From Chitinispirillaceae bacterium (GTDB lineage Bacteria > Fibrobacterota > Chitinivibrionia > Chitinivibrionales > Chitinispirillaceae): a stretch of DNA of 39,842 nt. The stretch is taken from the NCBI GenBank assembly GCA_016932075.1, contig JAFGDP010000025.1:1-39842 (forward strand), written 5' to 3'. The translations under genes and the position numbers were made by a program. The notes below the pieces were generated by a model. The model saw only the letters and a list, made by a program, of their open reading frames with translations. It ran no database searches and was not told the origin of the DNA. Within the stretch, counting starts at the first letter, position 1, and every line of letters starts with the position of its first letter. Shown piece by piece: positions 32,437 to 39,842 of this stretch.

Positions 32437-34227
32437 ATGCGCGAAAGCGGCACGCTGTTCACGGTTTTTCTTTTAGGTATCTGCTGTCTACTGCCCCATT
32501 CTGCCTATGCAAAAAAAGACGTATGGAGCGTGGGCAGGATAACCGTGCAGGGCAACCAGGCCGTAAAAACCAACAAGATACTTGGCGTCATGGAGACAAG
32601 GCCTTCACGGTTCTGGCGTTCTTCGCCGTATTCCCGTTCAAAGCTCCGCTTTGATAAACGCACCATCGAGGCGTTCTATCGTCAGCAGGGATTTCTCGAG
32701 GCTGAAGTCACTGTTGCCGAGGTTGATTTCGATACGCTGGACAGGCATGTTGATATTGCCATTGCCATTACCGAAGGCAAGCAAACCACAATTGATACGG
32801 TTGCGTTGATCGGCCGAACGGTTCTCGATACCAATGAACTGCGTGAAGCGCTTGCATGCAAAGGGGGCGAGCCGTTCAGTACCCTTGCCGTACAAAAGGA
32901 CATCACGTCCATGACGTCGGGTATGGCGAGCAAAGGATACCTCAAGGCGAAGGTTGACGACGGCATACACGTCGACCGGGAGGAAAGGACAGCGCGGGTG
33001 GCTTTCTCCTTTGCTCAGGGCCCGCTCTGTTTTACCGGACCGCTTCAGATTCAGGGATTGGAAAAGGTCCGGGCCAGGGTGGTCAGGCGGGAACTCCATT
33101 TTAACGAGGGAGATACGCTGACATCAGGCTCCATTAAAAAAACCCTCAGGCACTTGTATGGAACCGGCCTGTTTGATTTTGTCCAGATCCTTCCTTCGGT
33201 TTCTGACAGCGGTAATGATTCTTCCGACACCTCCGAAACACTTACCATGCCGGTTTCAATCGTGCTTGACGAGACCAAGTTTTTCACCATCGACGCATCC
33301 GCCGGGTATGGTACCAATGAGCATTTCAGGGCATCGCTGCGCACGGCGTTCGCCAACTGTTTCGGCCTGGGCCACACCCTGGCGCTTGAAGGAAAAGCGG
33401 ACCGGTTCAGTCAGCGCGCAGAATTGAGCTATACGTTCCCCTATTTCATGTATTTGCCGCTCCGTGCCGAGGCTGCCACCTATGTGGAACGCCATGATGT
33501 AACGTATAAAGGTTTGTTCGAAGGCGTCCGTATTGCGTTTACCCCCCGGCTGCCGAAGCGCCTTTCATACCGCCTGTGGGCTGAATACGAACGCACCGAT
33601 ACCCTGTATGTCAAGGAATCTTCGGAATTCTCTTCGGATTCACTGCAATGGAACACTCAGAGCCTGGGGATTGATTTAACGCTGGACGGACGTTTCAAAT
33701 CAGACAAAGGCACACGGGGGACCCTCGTCCGCCTTGAGCCAGAAATCGCGGGTTTGGCAATGCAGGGTACCAATCAATATTATCGCGGTCTTGCGGACCT
33801 TCGCGGGTATTTTGATCTTACCAAAAAAGTAAAACTATCAACGGCCTTGAGTATCGGGTATGCGCACGTGTATGGCGAGGACACCACCGGGATACCGCCG
33901 CAGGCGCGCTATTATATCGGCAGCGAGGGCCTGCGGCCGATTCGAGGGTATCCGACCGATACCATTGGTGGTACGGTTGCAATCGTCATCAACCTTTTCG
34001 AGCTTAGACTGCCGCTCTATAAGTGGTTCGGCCTCACCCTTTTTTCCGACGGCGGCGGACACTGGGAAACACGGCGGGATGTCACGAAAAGCAGCATGCG
34101 ATGGGTTGCCGGTCCGGGTCTTTCAATCACAACGCCGATTGGCGAGCTGCGCGCCGATTTCCCACGGCGATTGAATGGTACACGAGGTTGGGGTTCGCCC
34201 TATTTTTCCGTGGGCAGCACGTTTTGA
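32437..34227 (+). CDS. tamA: TamA-like Omp85 outer-membrane protein
   Basis: A 596-residue Omp85-family protein. The signal peptide is about residues 1-25 (ends SAYA). POTRA-like domains follow between about 30 and 265 (VGRITVQGNQAVKTNKIL; FYRQQGFLEAEVTVAEV; LVQIQGLEK-type strands), and a 16-strand-type barrel fills the rest. RPIRGYPTDTIGG is the conserved lid-lock region, and the chain ends in Phe, as outer-membrane barrels do. Length and POTRA number fit TamA (577 in E. coli) better than BamA. AGGAGGGAGGG lies just before the ATG. tamB is upstream in the same operon, the reverse of the E. coli order. It converges on treY with only 24 bases between stops. Confidence 0.85.
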   Translation: MRESGTLFTVFLLGICCLLPHSAYAKKDVWSVGRITVQGNQAVKTNKILGVMETRPSRFWRSSPYSRSKLRFDKRTIEAFYRQQGFLEAEVTVAEVDFDTLDRHVDIAIAITEGKQTTIDTVALIGRTVLDTNELREALACKGGEPFSTLAVQKDITSMTSGMASKGYLKAKVDDGIHVDREERTARVAFSFAQGPLCFTGPLQIQGLEKVRARVVRRELHFNEGDTLTSGSIKKTLRHLYGTGLFDFVQILPSVSDSGNDSSDTSETLTMPVSIVLDETKFFTIDASAGYGTNEHFRASLRTAFANCFGLGHTLALEGKADRFSQRAELSYTFPYFMYLPLRAEAATYVERHDVTYKGLFEGVRIAFTPRLPKRLSYRLWAEYERTDTLYVKESSEFSSDSLQWNTQSLGIDLTLDGRFKSDKGTRGTLVRLEPEIAGLAMQGTNQYYRGLADLRGYFDLTKKVKLSTALSIGYAHVYGEDTTGIPPQARYYIGSEGLRPIRGYPTDTIGGTVAIVINLFELRLPLYKWFGLTLFSDGGGHWETRRDVTKSSMRWVAGPGLSITTPIGELRADFPRRLNGTRGWGSPYFSVGSTF

Positions 34228-34251
34228 GCAGTGTCGCTGCAGGGGGACGCA

Positions 34252-37032
34252 TTATTCCTCATGGGAAAGCAGCGCTACAGGGACATGGCGCAACGCTTCT
34301 CCCAGCAGGATCCCGTCCTCCTTTACCCCGATATCCTCACCGGTGAGTTCGTTTTTCAACGCACCAAGTTTAAGATGTTTGATTTCGATGCAGGTGTCGT
34401 GCCACACGTCAGCGCCAAGCGGCAGCTCAGGAGGCGAAACAAGAGACGTGAAAAAACGCGGCACAATGACAATAATCAGGCTGGTGTGTTTCCGGCGCAT
34501 GAACGCAACGCAATGGCGGCCGAACCGGCCCTGCGAGCGCAGCGGCGTATAGGACGAGCTTGAAAATACCTGTGCAAAACGGGTCCGGACAGAGAGCACC
34601 GTTGCGGTAAGCAGCAGCTTGATGGAACCGTCCTGCCAGGATTCAAGGAGGGGCGCCCAGCATTCGCGCTGATCCTTCGTGTGATGGTCAAGGACACGAT
34701 CGAGCAGCGCCGTTCGCCGCTCGAAATCAACCGGCTTGCGGTTGTCCGGGTCAACGAGACTCTGGTCCCACAACTCGCATCCCTGATAAAGATCCGGGAT
34801 GCCGGGAACGGTCGATTTGAGCGTTGTTTGCGAGAGAGAATTGAGCATCCCGTAAAAAGCGAGACGACTGCTGAAGGCGCGCAGTTCTTGATAAAAAAGA
34901 TTGTCGCCGTCCTCCCGAAGCGTCGCGGTCACGAACGCGGTAACCGCCTTTTCGTACGCGGAGTCAGGTTTAAGCCATTCGGTATGGACTTTCGCCTCTC
35001 GTACCGCCTTGACCATATATTCCATGACCCGTTGCTTCCAAGCGCTCCGCCGTGCTTCATCGAGCGGGAAAGTTCCCACCAGGGTCTGGTAATAGTGGTA
35101 TTCGTCATTGTAGTCAGGAACGGTGCCGTCATTTTTCTTCAGAGGCGCGTTGAGTCCGTACCATCGTTTGACCGCATGCAGCCACTCCGCCGGCATTTCG
35201 GAAAGCACGTTGAGCCGGGCGCGCACGTCCTCCCCTCGTTTCGTATCATGCGTTGCCGTGGTATTCATGGAGAGCGGCTGCGTGCGGGAGCGCGCGGTGA
35301 AGAACGAATGGAATTCCTTGAGACGAACGCCGAAGGTAGAGGGGTCTGCCCCCACATCGTTAAGCGATAATAACCTGTTGTAAATATACAATACCGTGTC
35401 TTCAACGCCTTTTGCCGTGAGCGGCCCGGTGAACTGCTGCACGCGCATGCAGAAGTCGATCCACTGGTCACGTATCTCGCCGGGAGCCGATTCGTCAAGT
35501 TTGAGCAGCATGAATTTTCCGATGAACTCCAGTTCGTACCGAAGGCCGGGGGTGCTGCGCACGGAAGCACGGAGCGCCTGCTCAATATAGGTACGATCCG
35601 CCTCGCGCAATCCGTGGCGGTCGATATAGGTACGATACACCGGGAAGAAGGCAAGGAACTCCACGAGCGCCCTGCGAAGGCCGTAAAGCGTGATATCCGC
35701 GCCGAACCGGTCCTTTGATGAGATCGACTTGAGCTGGTGCGCAAGATTGTCGATGTCTCCGGCCATGTACTTGCCGATGATCAGCCGCTTTTTTTCAATG
35801 GCGAGATCGTCAAATCCCTTGTCGATGCCGGTCAGTTTCGAAAAAATGCGGTCGAAGCGGTGCGCGTTACGGGTATCACAGAAAAACCCGTTGATTATGT
35901 TCAGTGCATCGTACCCTGACGTGCCGTGTACGGGCCATTTCGGCAAGGCCTCGTTTCTGTCAAGAATTTTTTCCACCACCAGGTAACCGTCATGGATCCT
36001 TTCGCGCAGCCGTTCAAGGTACTGCAGCGGATCGCGCAGGCCGTCGATATGGTCGATGCGCAGGCCCTGGATACAGCCCTGTTTGATGAGGTCGAACACG
36101 GCGGCGTGCGTGTGGTCGAACACCGGCCCGTCCTCGATGCGCAGAGATATGAGATCGTTGATCGTGAAGAACCTGCGATAGTCGAGCTCTTCGGAGGCGA
36201 CTTTCCAGAACGAGAGCCGGAAATGCTGGCGGGAGAGAAGGTCGTCGAGCATACCACGGTTGGAAAAGGCGTTGTATTCTGCAAGCACGCTGTCGATGTA
36301 CGAACGGATCGGACCCTGGGTTTCGTGCAGCTCCCAGAGCACCTCCTTGGCAAAGGCGATCTGCTCGTCACGCTCCCGGCTATTACTGTTACCGGGGAGA
36401 TTTTTCAGCGTGTATAATACACCGATGAATTTAATGAGATCGCGGTTGCGCGTATTCACTTCGCTGCGCAGCCGTTCAAGCTGCGCGCCGGCCAGCACGT
36501 CAAAATAGGACTCAACACGCACAGGGAACCGGTGGTCGTAATAGGCGATGTGAAGACCCTGGCAGTCATACCCGAGTTTGATCTCGCCCGATTCCAGGCT
36601 CTCGCCGTAAAAACAGCCCAGGACCGGCGCCAGAATACGGTTGCGCAGCGAATCGTACAGATGGTTCCATTCGATATCAAAGTAGGCGGCATATTGCGAG
36701 GCTGTGCCGTTTTCCAGCACATCCATGAGCCAAAGGTTTTCCTTTGAAAAGACCATGTGGTTGGGTACGATGTCCTGGATCCACCCGAGACCCGTTGCCG
36801 CAGCGGCCCGGACACATGCCGTAAAACCATCTTCGCCGCCTAACTCAGGATTAATGCGGGTCGGGTCGGCAACATCGTATCCATGGGTGCTTCCCCTGCG
36901 CGGCGTGAAAATCGGTGAAGCGTACACGTGGCTGACGCCAAGTTTCGCCAGATACGGCACAATGGCGCGCATATGGTCGAAGGTGAACGAGGGCGTGAAC
37001 TGGATGCGATACGTGGCAAGAGGAGCGTTCAT
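34252..37032 (-). CDS. treY: malto-oligosyltrehalose synthase
   Basis: GH13 transglycosidase of 926 residues that turns the reducing-end alpha-1,4 bond of a maltodextrin into an alpha-1,1 bond. The N-terminus is diagnostic (TYRIQFTPSFTFDHM; YASPIFTPRRGSTHGYDVAD). Others are WIQDIVPNHM, GLRIDHIDGLRDP with the expected nucleophile Asp, VEKIL with the expected acid Glu, the TreY-specific AKGVEDTVLYIYNRL and TATHDTKRGEDVRARL, and near the C-terminus GIPDLYQGCELWDQSLVDPDNR. The start at 37032 overlaps the treZ stop in ATGA. Its product is cut by TreZ. Confidence 0.96.
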   Translation of the reverse strand: MNAPLATYRIQFTPSFTFDHMRAIVPYLAKLGVSHVYASPIFTPRRGSTHGYDVADPTRINPELGGEDGFTACVRAAAATGLGWIQDIVPNHMVFSKENLWLMDVLENGTASQYAAYFDIEWNHLYDSLRNRILAPVLGCFYGESLESGEIKLGYDCQGLHIAYYDHRFPVRVESYFDVLAGAQLERLRSEVNTRNRDLIKFIGVLYTLKNLPGNSNSRERDEQIAFAKEVLWELHETQGPIRSYIDSVLAEYNAFSNRGMLDDLLSRQHFRLSFWKVASEELDYRRFFTINDLISLRIEDGPVFDHTHAAVFDLIKQGCIQGLRIDHIDGLRDPLQYLERLRERIHDGYLVVEKILDRNEALPKWPVHGTSGYDALNIINGFFCDTRNAHRFDRIFSKLTGIDKGFDDLAIEKKRLIIGKYMAGDIDNLAHQLKSISSKDRFGADITLYGLRRALVEFLAFFPVYRTYIDRHGLREADRTYIEQALRASVRSTPGLRYELEFIGKFMLLKLDESAPGEIRDQWIDFCMRVQQFTGPLTAKGVEDTVLYIYNRLLSLNDVGADPSTFGVRLKEFHSFFTARSRTQPLSMNTTATHDTKRGEDVRARLNVLSEMPAEWLHAVKRWYGLNAPLKKNDGTVPDYNDEYHYYQTLVGTFPLDEARRSAWKQRVMEYMVKAVREAKVHTEWLKPDSAYEKAVTAFVTATLREDGDNLFYQELRAFSSRLAFYGMLNSLSQTTLKSTVPGIPDLYQGCELWDQSLVDPDNRKPVDFERRTALLDRVLDHHTKDQRECWAPLLESWQDGSIKLLLTATVLSVRTRFAQVFSSSSYTPLRSQGRFGRHCVAFMRRKHTSLIIVIVPRFFTSLVSPPELPLGADVWHDTCIEIKHLKLGALKNELTGEDIGVKEDGILLGEALRHVPVALLSHEE

Positions 37033-38864
37033 GACTTGCGTTCCTCCCATGCGCAGAACGAGCGGGATTTAAGGATTACGCGCTGTCCCGGCTGCGCCTG
37101 GCGGGGCAGGACGGTTCCCGGGCCGGCCCATTGTGTATCTGACGAGTCAAGGAGAATAGTCCACGGCACAGTTCCCACAGGCAGCACCGCCTCTGTCTGG
37201 GTATCGCTGAAATTGTAGAAGCAGACGGCGCGGTCGGTCGCTTCGCCGCGTATCACCCTGACGATCCTGTTCCGCTCGTCCGTATCGACCACGAGGCCGT
37301 CCCGTGAGAGCGATGAAAAGACAGGGTGTGTTTTCCGTAACGCAATGAGCGTTCTGTACCAGGCAAGGACGGACCGGTGGAATTCCTTATCAAGACGGGA
37401 CCAGTCGCATTGGGAGCGTAAAAAGGTTGCGGTGCTGACCGGGTCCGGCGGTTCACCGCCATCCTCGTGGAAACCCTTGAACTCCTCCTTTCTCCCGTTC
37501 CGCACCGTGGCGCACAGAGCAGGGTCGGAGTGGCTTACAAAATACAGGAAGGGATTTTCTTCGGCCCACTCTTCTCCCATAAAAAGCAGGCAGAGCGAGG
37601 GGGAGAGAATGACCGCAGCCGCGGCAAGCTTGTGCGCTTCCAGGCCAGCAAGCCCGATAAGCCGCTCGCCGAGCATGCGGTTGCCAACCTGGTCGTGGTT
37701 CTGGCTGCATACCACGAACCGGGTGGCGGGAAGACCTGCGCTCGTGTTGCCGTGACGGCGCCGGCGGAAAGGAGAATAGTCTCCGGTGTAAACATATCCC
37801 TGGCTCAGCGCCTTGGAGAGCATGGACACTTTTCCGAAATCCATGTAATAGCCCCGTTTTTCTCCGGTGAGCAGCGCATGGAGCGCATGGTGAAAGTCAT
37901 CGCCCCACTGCGCGTCGAGGCCGTAGCCGCCCTGCTCGCGTTTCCTGATCAGCCGGGAGTCGTTAAGGTCGCTCTCCGCGATGAGAAAACGTTTCCACCG
38001 GGCGTCGCGGTTGTAGGTGTCCACGCGTTCCGCAAGTTCTTGGAGGATATGCTTCGCGCTCAGGTCAATGATCGCGTGCACCGCATCCAGCCGGAGCGCG
38101 TCAACATGGAAATGCTCCATCCAGTACAGCGCATTGCCGATGATATACTCGCGGACATGGTCGCTGTCGGCGTCGTCGTAGTTTACCGCCCAGCCCCAGG
38201 GCGTGCGGTATTTGTTCTGCGTAAAGTACGGGCCGTATTCCCAGAGATAGTTGCCTTCCGGGCCGAGGTGGTTGTACACCACGTCGAGCACCACGGCAAG
38301 CCCCTTGTTGTGACATGCGTCAACAAGACGTTTGAGTCCTTCCGGGCCGCCATAAGAATCCTGCACCGCGTAAGGGTGGACGCCGTCATAGCCCCAGTTG
38401 CGGCTTCCCGGAAACTGCGCGACCGGCATGATTTCAACGGCAGTTATTCCGAGTGAAACCAAGTGGTCGAGGTGCCGGACAACGCCGTCAAAGGTGCCTT
38501 CGGACGAAAAGGTGCCGACGTGAAGCTCGTAGACGATATACTGTTCAAGAGGGATCCCCTGCCAGGCCGAATCACGCCAGCGATAGGCGGCATGGTCGAT
38601 TACCGCCGACGGTCCGTGCACGCCTTCGGGCTGAAAAAACGAAGCCGGATCCGGCATTATAAGGGTGTCGTCGAGGCGGTACCGGTAGAGCATGCCGGGC
38701 CTTACAGGTTCTATATCCGTGTGCCAGTATCCCGCATCATCTCTGTACATGGAAATTTCACGGGCGGGCGGTCCGTCGAGAAGCAGGGTTACCTGTTTCC
38801 GCTGCGGCGCCCACACCATGAATTCACACCGGTTGTTCCCCCGATACCATGCACCGGCAGCCAT
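37029..38864 (-). CDS. treZ: malto-oligosyltrehalose trehalohydrolase
   Basis: GH13 enzyme of 611 residues that releases trehalose from maltooligosyl-trehalose. An N-terminal E-set domain covers about 1-95 (FMVWAPQRKQVTLLLDGP). The barrel contains VEIMPVAQFPGSRNWGYDG, VVLDVVYNHLGPEGNYL, DALRLDAVHAIID (nucleophile Asp), FLIAESDLNDSRLI (acid Glu) and CSQNHDQVGNRM. The C-terminal beta domain ends near residue 611. The start at 38864 has AGGAAAC just upstream, and the longer frame to 38972 would overlap glgX. It lies 28 bases after the glgX stop and overlaps treY by four bases. Confidence 0.96.
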   Translation of the reverse strand: MAAGAWYRGNNRCEFMVWAPQRKQVTLLLDGPPAREISMYRDDAGYWHTDIEPVRPGMLYRYRLDDTLIMPDPASFFQPEGVHGPSAVIDHAAYRWRDSAWQGIPLEQYIVYELHVGTFSSEGTFDGVVRHLDHLVSLGITAVEIMPVAQFPGSRNWGYDGVHPYAVQDSYGGPEGLKRLVDACHNKGLAVVLDVVYNHLGPEGNYLWEYGPYFTQNKYRTPWGWAVNYDDADSDHVREYIIGNALYWMEHFHVDALRLDAVHAIIDLSAKHILQELAERVDTYNRDARWKRFLIAESDLNDSRLIRKREQGGYGLDAQWGDDFHHALHALLTGEKRGYYMDFGKVSMLSKALSQGYVYTGDYSPFRRRRHGNTSAGLPATRFVVCSQNHDQVGNRMLGERLIGLAGLEAHKLAAAAVILSPSLCLLFMGEEWAEENPFLYFVSHSDPALCATVRNGRKEEFKGFHEDGGEPPDPVSTATFLRSQCDWSRLDKEFHRSVLAWYRTLIALRKTHPVFSSLSRDGLVVDTDERNRIVRVIRGEATDRAVCFYNFSDTQTEAVLPVGTVPWTILLDSSDTQWAGPGTVLPRQAQPGQRVILKSRSFCAWEERKS

Positions 38865-38892
38865 GTTTCCTGCCCCTTTCCTCAAACGTATA

Positions 38893-39842
38893 TCATTGGG
38901 AACGCCGTTTTCTGACCGTATGGTATTCTGCGGTCCTGCTTTGCAGAAGGGCCAGAGATCTGGCGGCAGCAACGTAGCTGTCTTTCACGATTCGTCCTTC
39001 ATCACTGCGTCCCTTTTTGCTGGTGTCAAACACCAGGTGCCAGGAATCCTTGAGCCGCGGGATCACGAACGTCATCTCGTCGTGATGGGCGTTGAAAAGC
39101 AGAAGGAAGGTCTCTTCGGGAATGCGCACACCCTTCGCGTCCGTGTCGGTAAATCCTTCCGCGGGGAGGAGTACGGCAAACGTCTTTACAAAGTGTTCAT
39201 TCCACTCCTTGCTCCGCATTCTCCTGCGGTCCGGTCTGAGCCAGTAGATATCGTGCACGCCCTTGCCTGAGATCTTTCTTCCCCGAAAGAAGTTCTTTCT
39301 GCGGAACGTGGGATGGTCGCGACGGATCTCCAGAAGTTTCTGCGCAAAGGAGAGGAGCTCTTTCCCCTCTTCATCATGGTCCCAGGAGAGCCAGTTCAAT
39401 TCGTTGTCGTGACAATAGGAGTTATTGTTGCCCCCTTTGGTGCGGCCGAATTCGTCACCGTTATACAGCATGGGGACCCCCTGCGACAACAGGAGCGTGG
39501 CAAGGAAATTTTTCATTTGTCTGAGCCGCAGGGCCCGGATCTCCGTGTTGTCGGTCGGGCCTTCCACGCCGCAGTTCCAGCTCTCGTTGTCGTTGGCGCC
39601 GTCGCGGTTTTCGTCCTTGTTCGCCTCATTGTGCTTTTTGTTATAGCTCACCAGGTCTCGCAGGGTGAAACCATCGTGGCAGGTGACAAAATTAATACTG
39701 GCCCATGGCCGCCGCCGGTTGCCTTTGTAAAGATCACTCGATCCGGTAAGCCGGTACGCCATGTCCGGCGCCTGTTTTTCCTCCCCTTTCCAGAACCGTC
39801 TGATCGTGTCGCGAAACCGGCCGTTCCACTCGCTCCAGAGCA
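38893..39842 (-). CDS. glgX: glycogen debranching enzyme, TreX/GlgX type (5' end beyond the window)
   Basis: The C-terminal part of a GH13 isoamylase-type protein; the frame stays open to the right edge, so at least 316 residues are present and the N-terminal half is missing. WSEWNGRFRDTIRRFWKG, then MAYRLTGSSDLY, NFVTCHDGFTLRDLVSYN, the asparagine-rich loop after DENRDGANDN, GVPMLYNGDEFGRTKGGNNN and ELNWLSWD are hallmarks of GlgX/TreX. It would cut alpha-1,6 branches of glycogen to give chains for TreY. Together with treZ and treY it forms the usual treX-treZ-treY order in one operon. Confidence 0.94.
   Translation of the reverse strand, partial: LWSEWNGRFRDTIRRFWKGEEKQAPDMAYRLTGSSDLYKGNRRRPWASINFVTCHDGFTLRDLVSYNKKHNEANKDENRDGANDNESWNCGVEGPTDNTEIRALRLRQMKNFLATLLLSQGVPMLYNGDEFGRTKGGNNNSYCHDNELNWLSWDHDEEGKELLSFAQKLLEIRRDHPTFRRKNFFRGRKISGKGVHDIYWLRPDRRRMRSKEWNEHFVKTFAVLLPAEGFTDTDAKGVRIPEETFLLLFNAHHDEMTFVIPRLKDSWHLVFDTSKKGRSDEGRIVKDSYVAAARSLALLQSRTAEYHTVRKRRSQ

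Noticed and set aside
34228..34251. Terminator between convergent tamA and treY
   Set aside because: The 24-base gap has only a four-pair GCAG/CTGC stem and no U-run on either strand.
37467..38456. 329-codon plus-strand open frame opposite treZ
   Set aside because: It is a shadow of treZ on the GC-rich opposite strand, with no domain or start signal.
1..39842. CRISPR arrays, tRNA/rRNA genes, insertion sequences, phage genes or defence systems
   Set aside because: No regular direct-repeat array, cloverleaf-like sequence, transposase or integrase motif was seen; the window reads as ordinary chromosomal operons.

Overview
The window is gene-dense chromosomal DNA from a diderm, flagellated bacterium. 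LpxB points to lipid A, and a TamA/TamB pair and a Wza-type export protein point to an outer membrane. A FliK-like protein and an FlhB C-terminal homologue point to flagella. The V-type ATPase operon has the order E, DUF2764, A, B, D, I, K, an arrangement known from Chlamydia, spirochaetes and other non-proteobacterial lineages. Fibrobacterota (Chitinispirillia-like) or a neighbouring phylum is my best guess at the taxon, but this is weak inference. No tRNA, rRNA, insertion sequence, prophage or CRISPR array was recognised.

Layout, left to right. 169-1203 (-): galT, alone. 1479-5201 (-): a five-gene regulatory operon holding a small unknown protein, an RsbW-like ATPase-fold protein, a fused STAS+ATPase-fold protein, a STAS anti-anti-sigma factor and a TPR lipoprotein; an intrinsic terminator follows. 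5452-9015 (-): a flagellar-type operon with a FliK-like protein, an FlhB C-terminal-domain protein and a secreted acidic protein. 9241-13279 (+): PHP phosphoesterase, mannose-1-phosphate guanylyltransferase, lpxB, panB. 13455-16414 (+): a Wzz-like chain-length protein and a Wza-like SLBB export protein. 16456-24076 (-): the V-ATPase operon. 24181-26421 (-): an OtsA-OtsB fusion ending in a strong intrinsic terminator. 26501-27871 (-): a GpgS-like glycosyltransferase fused to a HAD phosphatase. 28369-34227 (+): tamB then tamA. 34252-39842 (-): treY, treZ and a glgX/treX gene cut by the window edge.

The right half is dominated by compatible-solute synthesis. OtsAB makes trehalose from UDP-glucose and glucose-6-phosphate. 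GlgX/TreX, TreZ and TreY make trehalose from glycogen. The GpgS-HAD fusion would make glucosylglycerate from NDP-glucose and 3-phosphoglycerate in one polypeptide. A V-ATPase whose K ring carries all side-chain sodium ligands known from Enterococcus hirae lies next to this set, so a sodium- or salt-rich habitat is plausible. The left half adds a partner-switching signalling operon that contains no sigma factor or PP2C phosphatase of its own.

The items I find most worth following up are the GpgS-HAD fusion, the STAS-ATPase fusion operon with its lipoprotein, the sodium signature in subunit K together with the DUF2764 protein replacing conventional stalk subunits, and the unknown secreted partner of the FliK/FlhB-like pair.
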